The notes under the pieces were generated by a model. The model made no database searches. It was given only the letters and a program-made list of their open reading frames with translations, and had not been told where the DNA came from. DNA of 12,986 nt from Coriobacteriia bacterium (lineage in GTDB: Bacteria > Actinomycetota > Coriobacteriia > WRKU01), in contig WRDL01000031.1 in the NCBI GenBank assembly GCA_009784095.1, positions 1-12,986 of the forward strand, given 5' to 3'. Each line of letters begins with the position of its first letter. The stretch's first letter is position 1. A program made the position numbers and the translations under genes. Positions 1 to 7,694 of the stretch are shown here, piece after piece.

Positions 1-449
1 CGCGGAAGCCCCAGATAGACGATCGCGGCGTTGCCGGCATCTTGACCCATCAAGCGCGCATAGATCTCGGCGCTCTGGACCCCGTCGATCATCTCGGTGA
101 CGTTATACGCTTCACGTGCTGACAGATCGACACGTGACCACGCACCGGAGCTGATCGCCAATGCACCCTCCAGTAAAAGCGGGCGCCCATCGATATCTTT
201 GACGCGCGATCGGGCATTGAGATTGCCGACCGGCACTCTTTGTATCAGCTCGAAGATGCGCGGGGTGGTCGCACCATCGATATCTTCCCATGTCAGGTAA
301 GGGGCAAGGATCAAAACGACGGTGTTGGTGGGAGTAAGCTCGCTGGCTGCCCCTTCACTCTGTTCAGCTGCAAAGACAGAGGCGACCTGCGAAAAACACA
401 AGCTCGCGCACACAGCGATGATAAGAAGGACGACGCCGATCTTGCGCAC
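1..449 (-). CDS. Secreted protein of the murJ-neighbour, alkaline-phosphatase-like type (N-terminal part, cut by window edge)
   Basis: The reading frame is open from a GTG at 449-447 to the left edge, 149 codons with no stop. A GAGAGG ribosome-binding site lies 8 nt upstream of the GTG. The product begins with a typical signal peptide: basic VRKIG, a hydrophobic stretch to about residue 23, and a likely cleavage site after VFAA near residue 28. The mature part starts with NTVVLILAPYLTWEDIDG, then TTPRIFEL and PVGNLNARSR. This pattern (a hydrophobic strand, a W-x-D element, TTP, and a VG-N-AR segment) resembles secreted actinobacterial proteins encoded next to murJ (for example Rv3909 beside Rv3910), which I recall as having an alkaline-phosphatase-like fold. 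Exported location is seen; the fold and any enzymatic role are inferred. The gene is divergent from murJ, which suggests an envelope function. The remainder lies outside the window, so length and catalytic residues cannot be judged. Confidence 0.75.
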   Translation of the reverse strand, partial: MRKIGVVLLIIAVCASLCFSQVASVFAAEQSEGAASELTPTNTVVLILAPYLTWEDIDGATTPRIFELIQRVPVGNLNARSRVKDIDGRPLLLEGALAISSGAWSRVDLSAREAYNVTEMIDGVQSAEIYARLMGQDAGNAAIVYLGLP

Positions 450-481
450 AGACTCAACCTCTCGATTGCGTTCGATTACAG

Positions 482-510
482 CGATTAGCCTAGCAGATTA
501 GCCACGTCAA
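482..510 (-). promoter_or_regulatory. Candidate promoter for the secreted-protein gene
   Basis: Reading the minus strand, TTGACG (510-505, five of six matches to the -35 consensus) is followed after 17 nt by TAATCG (487-482), a poor -10 box. It points to the GTG at 449 and would leave a leader of about 25-30 nt that includes the GAGAGG site. The -35 match is good and the -10 match weak, so this is only a candidate. Confidence 0.3.
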
Positions 511-524
511 TGAGCGGCATGCGA

Positions 525-530
525 TAAAAT
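525..530 (+). promoter_or_regulatory. murJ: Candidate -10 box for murJ
   Basis: TAAAAT (five of six matches to TATAAT) lies in the divergent intergenic region upstream of murJ. Transcription from about position 537 would include the AAGGAA site at 561-566. No good -35 box was seen 16-18 nt upstream, so support is modest. Confidence 0.3.
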
Positions 531-560
531 GAAACCTAATGTACATATCGAACGGCGAGT

Positions 561-566
561 AAGGAA
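561..566 (+). promoter_or_regulatory. murJ: Ribosome-binding site suggesting an upstream murJ start
   Basis: AAGGAA is the only good Shine-Dalgarno sequence between the candidate -10 box and murJ. It sits 6 nt before an in-frame ATC (573-575), giving a protein starting (I/M)TEPISIQEQ that runs without a stop into MurJ. The conventional GTG at 654 has no properly spaced site. This element therefore argues for a start at 573 by a near-cognate codon, or for a base error or mutation in an original ATG. Confidence 0.45.
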
Positions 567-653
567 TTTCGCATCACTGAACCGATCAGCATTCAAGAGC
601 AAGTCCTCGCGCAAGATCAACCGCTCGCGCTCGACCCCGAGCGACTCCCGGGA

Positions 654-2270
654 GTGGAGGTCGCCGACGGCACCCAGCCGACTATCGCGCGTTCGACCGC
701 GATCATGTCGATCGCGACCGCGCTCTCGAGGATGACCGGGTTCGTCCGTACCTGGGCGATGGCCGCCGCGCTGGGCGCCGGTGCGATCGCGAGCGCGTAC
801 AACATATCGAACAACATCCCGAACCTGATCTTTGAGCTGGTCGCCGGCGGTGTACTTGGCTCGCTGTTCATCCCCACCTTCACCGATGTGAAGACCGAAT
901 CAGGCAGTGAGGCGGCATGGCGCTTCACCTCCCACGTGTTCAATCTGAGTGTGTTGGTGCTCGGTATCGTCGCGATCTTGGGAACGCTCTTTCCTGAGCC
1001 GTTCATCTGGACACAGACCTTCAAGATGTCGGCAGAAGATGCCGGTGTCGTGCGCGATCCGGCACAGTTCCTCTTCCGCTTCTTCGCCGTCCAGGTCGTG
1101 ATCTATGGCGCGGGTATGGTCATTCAGGCGGTACTCAACGCACAGCGCAGATATATCTGGACCGCGCTCGGACCCTTGTTCAACAACCTTGTCGTCATCG
1201 GGACTTTTATCTATGTGTCGCGTCAGCCGGTGCTCGATACCCGCTCACTCGTCATCCTCGGTGTCGGGACCACACTCGGAGTCGTCGCGATGTTCGCGTT
1301 CATGACTCCGGGGCTGCTCAGGACCGGATTCAAATACCACTTCGAGCTTGGCATTAATGACCCGAAGGTGCGCATGGTGCTTAAACTGGCCGCGCCCGCG
1401 ATCCTGTTCGCGGTCACTAATATGGTCACGCTCTCATTTCGCAATTCGAGCGTGCTATCGGTCTCGGCCCAAGGTGCGTCCGTACTCGCCTACGCGTGGA
1501 TGTGGTTCACGCTGCCGTACGGGATCTTGGCCGTAGCGTTGGCCACCGCGGTCTTTACCGAGCTGTCGCACTATTCGAGTCGCAAGGATATGGACGGGTT
1601 CAAAAAGACTCTCTCACGCGGATTGCGTTCGACCGCGCTGCTCATCTTGCCGTGCGCCGCGCTCCTGTTCGCGCTCGCCGAGCCGATCTGCTCGCTCTTT
1701 ATCGCCGGGCGCTTCAGCGTCGAGGATATGTTGCTGGTCTCCAAGGTGCTGCGCATCTGGTCGCTCGGTCTGGTATTTTACGCCTGCATGATGTTCATGC
1801 TCGGCGCGTTCTACTCGCTCAAAGACACCGCAACACCCGCGATCGCCAACCTGGGATGGAGTGTCTTTCAGGTCATCGGCTACATGGTGATGACCGCCGG
1901 TATCGGTCGCTGGGCCGGATTCGGCATCAATGGCGCGCCGATGGTCGATATCGTCTTCTACTTCCTGGTGTTCTCAACTCTCGTATTCTTGCTGAGAAGG
2001 AAGATCGGTTCATTCGATCTGGTCAACTTCATCTCGCTGTTCGTACGCATGTTGGTCGCTTCGGTGATCGCCGGCGTCATGGCGTGGCAGGTCGCCCTCC
2101 TTCTCTCAGACATCGGCACGGGGCTTGTCGGATCGATGATCCAGGTAGTGGGCGGAGGACTGACCGGACTGATCGTCGCCTTCGGGTTCGCCGTACTGCT
2201 GCGTATCGATGAGATGTCGTTCGTCGGTCGCCTGTTCAAGCGTGTGACCGGCAAGAAGACGAAGATCTAA
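654..2270 (+). CDS. murJ: MurJ lipid II flippase (MviN family)
   Basis: MurJ moves lipid II, the undecaprenyl-linked peptidoglycan precursor, across the cytoplasmic membrane. The 538-residue product is hydrophobic throughout, with many predicted transmembrane helices, as expected for the 14-helix MOP-superfamily flippases. The N-terminal SRMTGFVRTW segment carries R26 and R32 with the same spacing as the essential Arg18 and Arg24 of Escherichia coli MurJ. NNIPNLIFELVAGGVLGSLFIP follows in pieces (NNIPN, ELVAGG, FIPTF), a strong family signature. The C-terminus ends in a short basic tail, RVTGKKTKI. The first conventional start is GTG 654, but the frame stays open upstream to 540, and the best ribosome-binding site fits an ATC at 573 (565 residues). 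A glycosyltransferase gene starts 1 nt after the TAA, so the two are probably cotranscribed and translationally coupled. Identification is secure; the start is not. Confidence 0.95.
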   Translation: MEVADGTQPTIARSTAIMSIATALSRMTGFVRTWAMAAALGAGAIASAYNISNNIPNLIFELVAGGVLGSLFIPTFTDVKTESGSEAAWRFTSHVFNLSVLVLGIVAILGTLFPEPFIWTQTFKMSAEDAGVVRDPAQFLFRFFAVQVVIYGAGMVIQAVLNAQRRYIWTALGPLFNNLVVIGTFIYVSRQPVLDTRSLVILGVGTTLGVVAMFAFMTPGLLRTGFKYHFELGINDPKVRMVLKLAAPAILFAVTNMVTLSFRNSSVLSVSAQGASVLAYAWMWFTLPYGILAVALATAVFTELSHYSSRKDMDGFKKTLSRGLRSTALLILPCAALLFALAEPICSLFIAGRFSVEDMLLVSKVLRIWSLGLVFYACMMFMLGAFYSLKDTATPAIANLGWSVFQVIGYMVMTAGIGRWAGFGINGAPMVDIVFYFLVFSTLVFLLRRKIGSFDLVNFISLFVRMLVASVIAGVMAWQVALLLSDIGTGLVGSMIQVVGGGLTGLIVAFGFAVLLRIDEMSFVGRLFKRVTGKKTKI

Positions 2271-2271
2271 G

Positions 2272-2955
2272 ATGAGCAGGTGTGCGCCTGACGCTCCATG
2301 CATCGTCGCGTTGATACCCGCTTACAACGAGCAGGATCGGATCGCCGACACCGTGCATGCGGTCCTCTCGATCGAATGTGTCGATCGCGTCATCGTGATC
2401 GATGACGGCAGTCAGGACTATACCGCACATGTCGCCGAGCAAGCAGGCGCCAAAGCGGTTCGCAATGCGCGTAATGTCGGCAAAGGCGGAGCGCTCAATG
2501 AGGCCGCAAGGCGCTCAGAGGACGCTGACATCATCCTACTTCTCGATGGGGATCTGGGTAAGAGTGCTGCTCAGGCAATTACGCTGCTTGAACCGGTCAT
2601 CGCCAATGAGGCGGACATGACGATCGCGACCTTCCCTGCGGCGGGCAAGGCAGGATTCGGACTCGTAAAGGATCTGGCCACCAAAGCGATCGTGCGTACC
2701 GGAGCCGGGTTCTTTCCGACAGCTCCACTCTCAGGACAACGGGCATTGACGCGCGAATGCCTTGATGCGATACTGCCCTTTGCTTCGGGATATGGAGCTG
2801 AGGTGACCTTGACGGTGCGTGCACTGAGAGCGGGGTTTCGTCTACTCGAGGTCGAGACCACGATGACGCACGCGGCGACCGGACGTGACCTGAGTGGATT
2901 CATCCATCGCGGCAAACAGTATATCGACGTCTGGTGGGCTATTCGTAAACTCTGA
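2272..2955 (+). CDS. Family 2 glycosyltransferase
   Basis: The 227-residue protein is a GT-A fold glycosyltransferase of family 2. Visible motifs are IPAYNE (15-20), the nucleotide-binding DDGS (44-47), NVGKGGALN (68-76), and LDGDLG (91-96), in which the DGD is the DxD-type metal/nucleotide-sugar site. PLSGQRA lies further on in the catalytic half. There is no transmembrane segment or signal peptide, so it should act in the cytoplasm, possibly at the membrane surface. The layout resembles polyprenyl-phosphate glycosyltransferases and glucosyl-phosphoglycerate synthases, but substrate and acceptor cannot be read from the sequence. The ATG is 1 nt past the murJ stop, which suggests a role in the cell envelope, such as modification of a lipid-linked precursor. 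The operon ends in a hairpin at 2964-2985. Confidence 0.9.
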   Translation: MSRCAPDAPCIVALIPAYNEQDRIADTVHAVLSIECVDRVIVIDDGSQDYTAHVAEQAGAKAVRNARNVGKGGALNEAARRSEDADIILLLDGDLGKSAAQAITLLEPVIANEADMTIATFPAAGKAGFGLVKDLATKAIVRTGAGFFPTAPLSGQRALTRECLDAILPFASGYGAEVTLTVRALRAGFRLLEVETTMTHAATGRDLSGFIHRGKQYIDVWWAIRKL

Positions 2956-2963
2956 CGGGATCG

Positions 2964-2985
2964 GAGGACCGGACCCCCGGTCCTC
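2964..2985. terminator. Hairpin between convergent operons, probably bidirectional
   Basis: A perfect 9-bp stem, GAGGACCGG (2964-2972) with CCGGTCCTC (2977-2985), closes a 4-nt loop. It lies between the stops of the plus-strand glycosyltransferase and the minus-strand steB, 36 nt apart. There is no T-run on either side, so it would be a U-less hairpin of the sort often reported for actinobacteria. Position and symmetry support a shared terminator. Confidence 0.65.
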
Positions 2986-2991
2986 ACTCGG

Positions 2992-3984
2992 CTATTGCCC
3001 TGTCGGAGCCTCTTCCCCCTCGGTCGGCGTCGCCGGGGTCGGCTCAGGTTGTGGCACTTCGCCGGCAACGGTCAAGACCTCCGGCATCGATGCGAAGGTC
3101 GCGACAGCGTCCTCCATCATCCCATAGCGACCGGCCGCGCCGCCTTTCATGAGCGCGACAAGGGAGAACTTGCCCATACTCGAATCCATATTGTTGATCA
3201 CCGAGATGTTCTTCGCATCAAGCGTGTCGTCAAAGATCAGATAGGCTGTCGCGTCGCGAGAGACAAGGACCGCGGGGTAGGATCGCTTGGAGAACGCGAC
3301 CAGTGTGGCAGATGAAAGATCCGGCTCGATGACCTCTTGGGAGTCCGTCGTGTCGACCAGCCCAAGGATACGTGCTGCACTCCAGTCGAACGCCGGTGCG
3401 TTAAGAATGCCTGCAGCGATCAGCGCGTCGGTGTATGGCCGCTCGGCCATTCCCGCATCGGTCCACTCACGCGCGAGCTCGGTCGCTATCTGTTGGATCG
3501 ACTCGACCACGATCGGCTCGGCCGCATCCGTGCTGGTTTCGTTCGCGTTCGTATTCCCTTCGTTCTCGGCAGGCTCGGGTTTATCGAACAAATCGCTCAA
3601 CTCTCCGTCCTCCTCCAGCTGCGCAAGCTTCTCATTATCGATGCTGAAGAGCAGCGGGATCGCATCGGCACGGGTGAGCGCACCTACGACCTCGTCGGCG
3701 GTATCGTTGTCACCGTTGAGCACGATGACCGAATAACCCTCAAGCTGATCGGTGATCGCCTCAGAGGTGATGCTGTCACTGAATTGCATCAGTAGATCGT
3801 TCTCACTCTGCACCATGGCGCTCTGTTCACGGACCGCTGCGTAGTCGGCCTGGAGAGAGTCGATCATCGCTTGATTGTTCACCGGAGAGCCCTCGTCGAC
3901 GATCAACCCGCCGAGTACCAATCCGAGCGCAAGCGCGATAAAGACCGAGACGAGCGAGGCGATATGGTAGCGGAGGTTATACAT
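2992..3984 (-). CDS. steB: SteB / MctB-type envelope protein ('copper transporter' family, DUF3186)
   Basis: The 330-residue protein opens with MYNLRYHIASLVSVFIALALG (in two parts: MYNLRYHIAS, one transmembrane helix at about 11-29), followed by a coiled-coil-like segment at about 35-70. This is the hallmark of the MctB/SteB family. The rest should be extracytoplasmic. An acidic, Asn-rich low-complexity stretch lies at about 120-158, and a Pro/Glu/Thr-rich tail covers 311-330. In Mycobacterium the homologue (Rv1698) is named for copper resistance. In Corynebacterium SteB acts with SteA in cell separation linked to peptidoglycan hydrolase control. Here there is no cysteine and a single histidine, so a thiol copper site is absent and the cell-separation role fits better. 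It is the last gene of the nadK-recN-steA-steB operon; the ATG lies 18 nt past the steA stop with AAGG 7 nt upstream. Confidence 0.88.
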   Translation of the reverse strand: MYNLRYHIASLVSVFIALALGLVLGGLIVDEGSPVNNQAMIDSLQADYAAVREQSAMVQSENDLLMQFSDSITSEAITDQLEGYSVIVLNGDNDTADEVVGALTRADAIPLLFSIDNEKLAQLEEDGELSDLFDKPEPAENEGNTNANETSTDAAEPIVVESIQQIATELAREWTDAGMAERPYTDALIAAGILNAPAFDWSAARILGLVDTTDSQEVIEPDLSSATLVAFSKRSYPAVLVSRDATAYLIFDDTLDAKNISVINNMDSSMGKFSLVALMKGGAAGRYGMMEDAVATFASMPEVLTVAGEVPQPEPTPATPTEGEEAPTGQ

Positions 3985-4002
3985 AGTGTGACCTTGTCCC
4001 TT

Positions 4003-5136
4003 CTAGAACCCAAAGGTGAAGCGAATACGTAGGATGAGCAGTTCGTAGAGCGCACGGGCCGCCGGTGAGATGTAAACGAGCACCGCGATGACCCCTGCAG
4101 CCGCCAACAGCAGCGGGAAGACCTGTGTGGCTGAGACGCTCGAGCGATACAGTTGGTTCACACCTTTGGCGTCGAGCAGCTTAGATCCCACTTTGAGACG
4201 TACCAAGAACGAAGATGCCATCCCTTTGCGTCCTTTGTCGAAGTACTCGAACAGGTTCGAATGAGTGCCGACCGCGACGATGATCCGTGCACCGAGCTCC
4301 CAGCCGAGTAGGAGTGCCAGGTCCTCACTGGTCGCACGAAGCGGCCACGTGATCGCGCCAGCCTCGGTACCGACCCCCAGCTCGTCCAAGCGTTCCATGC
4401 CGGGCGCGTAGCCATCTTCATAGGCATGGACGATCAACTCGGCACCGCTGAGCAACGCCTCGTCGCTGACGCTATCCATGTCCCCGATGATGATATCGGG
4501 CATCAGCTTGACCTCGAGCAGCGCGTCTGCTCCTCCATCGACACCGATCAGCACCGGCTTCATCTCACTGATATAGGGTAGCAACGCGACCAGATCTTCC
4601 TTGTAATGATGCCCACGTACGACCACGAGCACGTGGCACCCCCACATCTTGGTCTTGACGTCGGGCACCCACATCTCCGAGGTGACCAGATCCTTCTCAT
4701 CCTCAAGATACTCGATCGTGTTGCGCGCAAAATCGTCGAGCAACCGCCCGGTGTTCTCACGCGCTGCCTCCATGAGTTGGTCGACCTCTTCAAGAGTCAG
4801 TATCTCACCGCGCGCTACGAGTGCTCCACCTGTATAGATCTCATTGCCGTCGATGGCGATGGTCGTTCCTTCTTTGATCGCCGAGAATATGTCGAGTCCG
4901 ACGTCATCGATCAGTGTGACGCCGCCGCGCACCAGGATCGCCGGTCCGATGTTGGGATACGTACCCGAGATGGAGGGGGCTGCGTTGATCACGACCGGTA
5001 CATGTGCTTCAAGCAGCGCTTCTGCGCTGACACGGTCGATATCACGATGGTCGATGATGGCGATCTCGCCTGCGTTGAGGCGTTTGGTCAGGTCTTTCGT
5101 GCGCCTGTCGAGTCGCGCGACTCCTTCGAATTCCAT
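4003..5136 (-). CDS. steA: SteA, cytokinetic-ring-associated protein with thiamin-pyrophosphokinase-like domain
   Basis: The 377-residue product matches SteA from end to end. The N-terminal part has DRRTKDL (10-16), IAIIDHRDIDR (25-35) and NAAPSISGTYPNIGPAIL (51-68). The central part carries the thiamin-pyrophosphokinase-like signatures DGGADALL (200-207) and IIGDMDSVSDEAL (216-228). Then come TSEDLALLL (269-277) and THSNLFEYFDKGR (291-303). A single transmembrane helix spans about 339-356, followed by a short C-terminal segment. In corynebacteria SteA binds the division machinery and works with SteB to permit daughter-cell separation; true thiamin pyrophosphokinase activity is not expected. 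ATG 5136 is the only start in frame after an upstream stop; its ribosome-binding site is weak. It lies 37 nt after recN and 18 nt before steB, in the same order as Rv1696-Rv1698. Confidence 0.93.
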   Translation of the reverse strand: MEFEGVARLDRRTKDLTKRLNAGEIAIIDHRDIDRVSAEALLEAHVPVVINAAPSISGTYPNIGPAILVRGGVTLIDDVGLDIFSAIKEGTTIAIDGNEIYTGGALVARGEILTLEEVDQLMEAARENTGRLLDDFARNTIEYLEDEKDLVTSEMWVPDVKTKMWGCHVLVVVRGHHYKEDLVALLPYISEMKPVLIGVDGGADALLEVKLMPDIIIGDMDSVSDEALLSGAELIVHAYEDGYAPGMERLDELGVGTEAGAITWPLRATSEDLALLLGWELGARIIVAVGTHSNLFEYFDKGRKGMASSFLVRLKVGSKLLDAKGVNQLYRSSVSATQVFPLLLAAAGVIAVLVYISPAARALYELLILRIRFTFGF

Positions 5137-5173
5137 ATCGCTATGGTACCGCTCTTTGTCCGCGCTTCATCGC

Positions 5174-6799
5174 TCAGGCGCGCGCATTCTCAAAAAGTTC
5201 ACGGGCATGCTCGCGCGCGGTCGTGCTTATCTCACCGGAGAGCATACGCGCGATCTCGTCCTCGCGCGCGTCTTTCTCGAGGCGTGTGACGAGTGTGGAG
5301 ACTTCGCCATCGCGCGTCTCCTTCGACACCACGTAATGGGTGTCGGCAAAGACCGCGACCTGGGCCAAGTGGGTCACCACAATGACCTGATGGGTGCGCG
5401 ACAGGTGTGCAAGACGTCTGCCGACAAGCGTCGCGGTCGCGCCCCCGATACCGGCATCGATCTCATCGAAAACGAGCGTTTGCGCATCGGTGCCCCCTCC
5501 GAGCACCCCTTTAAGCGCCAGCATCACGCGCGATATCTCTCCCCCGCTGGCGATCTTGGCCAGCGGGCGCATCAGCGCGTTGGACGCGGGTCGATAGCGT
5601 ATCTCGATCTGATCGGGACCACCGCGTGTGAACTGTTCGAAGGACAGCTCCTCGACGGCGATCTCGAATGTGGCATCCTCCATATCGAGTGAGACGACAC
5701 CGGCGCGCAGTTCCTTGGCAAGCGCGCTCGCCGCTTCTACGCGCGTTTCATGCAGCGCCCCCGCGATCGATTCGAGTGCTTTGCGAGCCTGAGCAAGACG
5801 TTTATGTGCCTGTTCGAGCTCCTCATCGCTGTTCTCAGTGAGTGCCAGCAATGATCTGAGTCTCTCTCGCCGCTCGATCACCGCATCGAGCGAGGGACCG
5901 AACCTTCGCTTGAGCCCGTCAAGAGCGCCCAGACGGGTAAGGGCATCCTCGAGTTGCGTTCCGTCGTGGGATAGCGACTCACCGATATCGCGTAGGGCGA
6001 TGCTCGCCTCGTCGATGTCGATCGAGACCGCATCGAGCAAGGATACGATCTGCGTGAGCCGCCCGTCGTATTGCGCGACCTCGACCAGCGCGTCATGCGC
6101 GGCGCCGACAAGGTCGACCGCGCTACTCTCTTTGTGAAGGTAGTTGCGTGCCAGCTGTATCGCCTCGGTCAACTCACCGGCGTGTTGGAGCGCCGGCAAG
6201 GCTTCTGCGAGCGCGTCATCCTCACCGGGCTGTGGGTCGATCCGCTCGATGTCGGCAAAAGCGACACGCCCATTTTCTATCTCTTCGGTACTTTTGTTGA
6301 TCTGCTCGCTGAGCTCGATCAGATGAGCGGTCGCTTCCTGATAGTGCGCGAATGCGTCGAGGTATTCTGCCATAGGGGACTCGATCGTCTCTCCTGCCCA
6401 TCTATCGAGCAGAGAGGCGTGGGTCGACGGACGCAACAGCGCCTGATGATCGTGTTGTCCGTGAAGATCGATGGTCGGTCCGAGCACCTCGGCCAGACGA
6501 CCGACGGTGACCAGCTCGTCGTTGAGAGTGCATCGATTACGACCTGCCGCGCTGAACTGACGCGTTGCGAGTATCTCGTCGCCGTTCAGGTCGGAGAACT
6601 GTGCCTCGATGCGCGCACTCTCAGCCCCCGCCGCGATGAGCGAAGTGTCTGCGCGCTCACCGATGATCAGTTTGAGCGCGCTGAGCAAAACGGTCTTACC
6701 CGTCCCGGTCTCACCGGTAAAAACAGTCAGACCCGTACCTGGTTCGATCCACGCTTCCTTGATGAGCGCGATATCACGAATGTGGAGTTCGTCGAGCAC
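5174..6799 (-). CDS. recN: DNA repair protein RecN
   Basis: RecN is an SMC-like ATPase recruited to double-strand breaks. The 541-residue protein begins MLDELHIRDIALI and has Walker A GETGTGKT at 29-36 (the actinobacterial version of the usual GETGAGKS). The H-G-Q-H-D-H element (LHGQHDHQALL) follows near residues 113-123, then a long Glu/Ala/Leu-rich coiled-coil region at about 150-360. The C-terminal half has the ABC signature ASGGEISRVMLALK and Walker B TLVFDEIDAGIGG, followed by VVTHLAQVA with the switch histidine. Both ATPase halves are intact, and the length is slightly below the usual 550-590. The start is GTG 6799, preceded by TAAGG at good spacing and 14 nt after the nadK stop, so it is cotranscribed with nadK. 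Confidence 0.96.
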   Translation of the reverse strand: MLDELHIRDIALIKEAWIEPGTGLTVFTGETGTGKTVLLSALKLIIGERADTSLIAAGAESARIEAQFSDLNGDEILATRQFSAAGRNRCTLNDELVTVGRLAEVLGPTIDLHGQHDHQALLRPSTHASLLDRWAGETIESPMAEYLDAFAHYQEATAHLIELSEQINKSTEEIENGRVAFADIERIDPQPGEDDALAEALPALQHAGELTEAIQLARNYLHKESSAVDLVGAAHDALVEVAQYDGRLTQIVSLLDAVSIDIDEASIALRDIGESLSHDGTQLEDALTRLGALDGLKRRFGPSLDAVIERRERLRSLLALTENSDEELEQAHKRLAQARKALESIAGALHETRVEAASALAKELRAGVVSLDMEDATFEIAVEELSFEQFTRGGPDQIEIRYRPASNALMRPLAKIASGGEISRVMLALKGVLGGGTDAQTLVFDEIDAGIGGATATLVGRRLAHLSRTHQVIVVTHLAQVAVFADTHYVVSKETRDGEVSTLVTRLEKDAREDEIARMLSGEISTTAREHARELFENARA

Positions 6800-6813
6800 G
6801 TGGGCCTTACCGG

Positions 6814-7641
6814 TCAGCGCTCAGAGAAGAAATTCTGGGCGACCGTATCATAGAACAGACGACTGTCCAGCTTGATAAGTTCGAGCTCGCAGGGCGAAGT
6901 CCTGATTTCGATCTTGGAGATCTTGGCTTCAGGCAACTCGAGCGATTTACCGTCGACCTCGATGATGATTTCGGAGCGGTACTCCTCGGGAAGCGTGATC
7001 GCAATCACATCATCGGGCGCGGTGACCATCGCACGCGCTGCAAGCGTGTGCGAAGCGAGCGGGACGACGACCATGCCGTCATATCCCGGCGAGACGATAG
7101 GACCTCCGGCAGACAGCGCATAGGCGGTCGATCCGGTCGCGGTCGCGATGATCAGGCCGTCTCCGCGGATGGTGAAGATATCGTGTCCGTTGATCGCCAA
7201 AGCGGTCGCGACGAGTTTGACATTTGCTCCACGTCCGATCATGACCTCGTTGAGCGCGATGGCACTGATCGGCTCGTCAAGGTCCGCAAAGTGAACGAGC
7301 AGGTCGATCAATGCGCGATCCTCCTTGTTGGCATCAGAGGTCAAAGCGTGATCGAGCGCCTTAATCAGGTCAGTCGAGGTCGCGCCCGACAAAAAGCCGA
7401 GCTTGCCGAAGTTTATCCCGATCAGCGGAGCTAATGAGCGCTCGAACAGATGGAATGCGCGCAGCATCGTACCGTCACCGCCGAGCGCGACGATCAGATC
7501 AGGCGCGAAGTCAGGCTCTTTCAACGAGAACGCATCGATGACCTGCGAGGCGAGACCCTGCCGGTCGAGATGTTCCTGTGCCTTCTTCGCGGCGTCGACC
7601 GCATCAGGCTGCAAGCTGTTTATCACAAGGGCTATATTCAT
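6814..7641 (-). CDS. nadK: NAD kinase (ATP/polyphosphate-dependent)
   Basis: NadK phosphorylates NAD to NADP in the cytoplasm. The 275-residue sequence has the catalytic GGDGT at 54-58 (D56 is the general base), followed by MLRAFH, GINFGKLGFLS (about 74-84) with the NAD-site glycines, and TGSTAYALSAGGPIVSP, the second diagnostic motif. Length is typical for the bacterial enzyme. It is the first gene of the nadK-recN-steA-steB operon. The ATG at 7641 has no Shine-Dalgarno sequence; instead a promoter -10 box ends 6 nt upstream, so the message is probably leaderless. In other actinobacteria nadK directly follows tlyA, whereas here about 2.7 kb containing sdaAB, sdaAA and a small ORF lies between them. 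Confidence 0.96.
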   Translation of the reverse strand: MNIALVINSLQPDAVDAAKKAQEHLDRQGLASQVIDAFSLKEPDFAPDLIVALGGDGTMLRAFHLFERSLAPLIGINFGKLGFLSGATSTDLIKALDHALTSDANKEDRALIDLLVHFADLDEPISAIALNEVMIGRGANVKLVATALAINGHDIFTIRGDGLIIATATGSTAYALSAGGPIVSPGYDGMVVVPLASHTLAARAMVTAPDDVIAITLPEEYRSEIIIEVDGKSLELPEAKISKIEIRTSPCELELIKLDSRLFYDTVAQNFFSER

Positions 7642-7647
7642 GCATTG

Positions 7648-7675
7648 ATTGTAGCATGTGCGAAAAGGGTGACAA
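7648..7675 (-). promoter_or_regulatory. nadK: Promoter of the nadK operon, leaderless type
   Basis: On the minus strand TTGTCA (7675-7670) and TACAAT (7653-7648) each match consensus at five of six positions and are separated by 16 nt. Only CAATGC separates the -10 box from the nadK ATG, so transcription should start at or within a nucleotide or two of the start codon. This is the best promoter seen in the window. Confidence 0.65.
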
Positions 7676-7694
7676 AGGACCCGACCGTAATGAG

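Noticed and set aside
1496..2212. 238-codon plus-strand ORF inside murJ
   Set aside because: It is an alternative frame of the clear MurJ sequence, Arg-rich with no family motif; a shadow of high-GC codon structure.
4844..5692. 282-codon plus-strand ORF opposite recN and steA
   Set aside because: It overlaps two well-supported genes, changes character along its length and has no recognisable domain.
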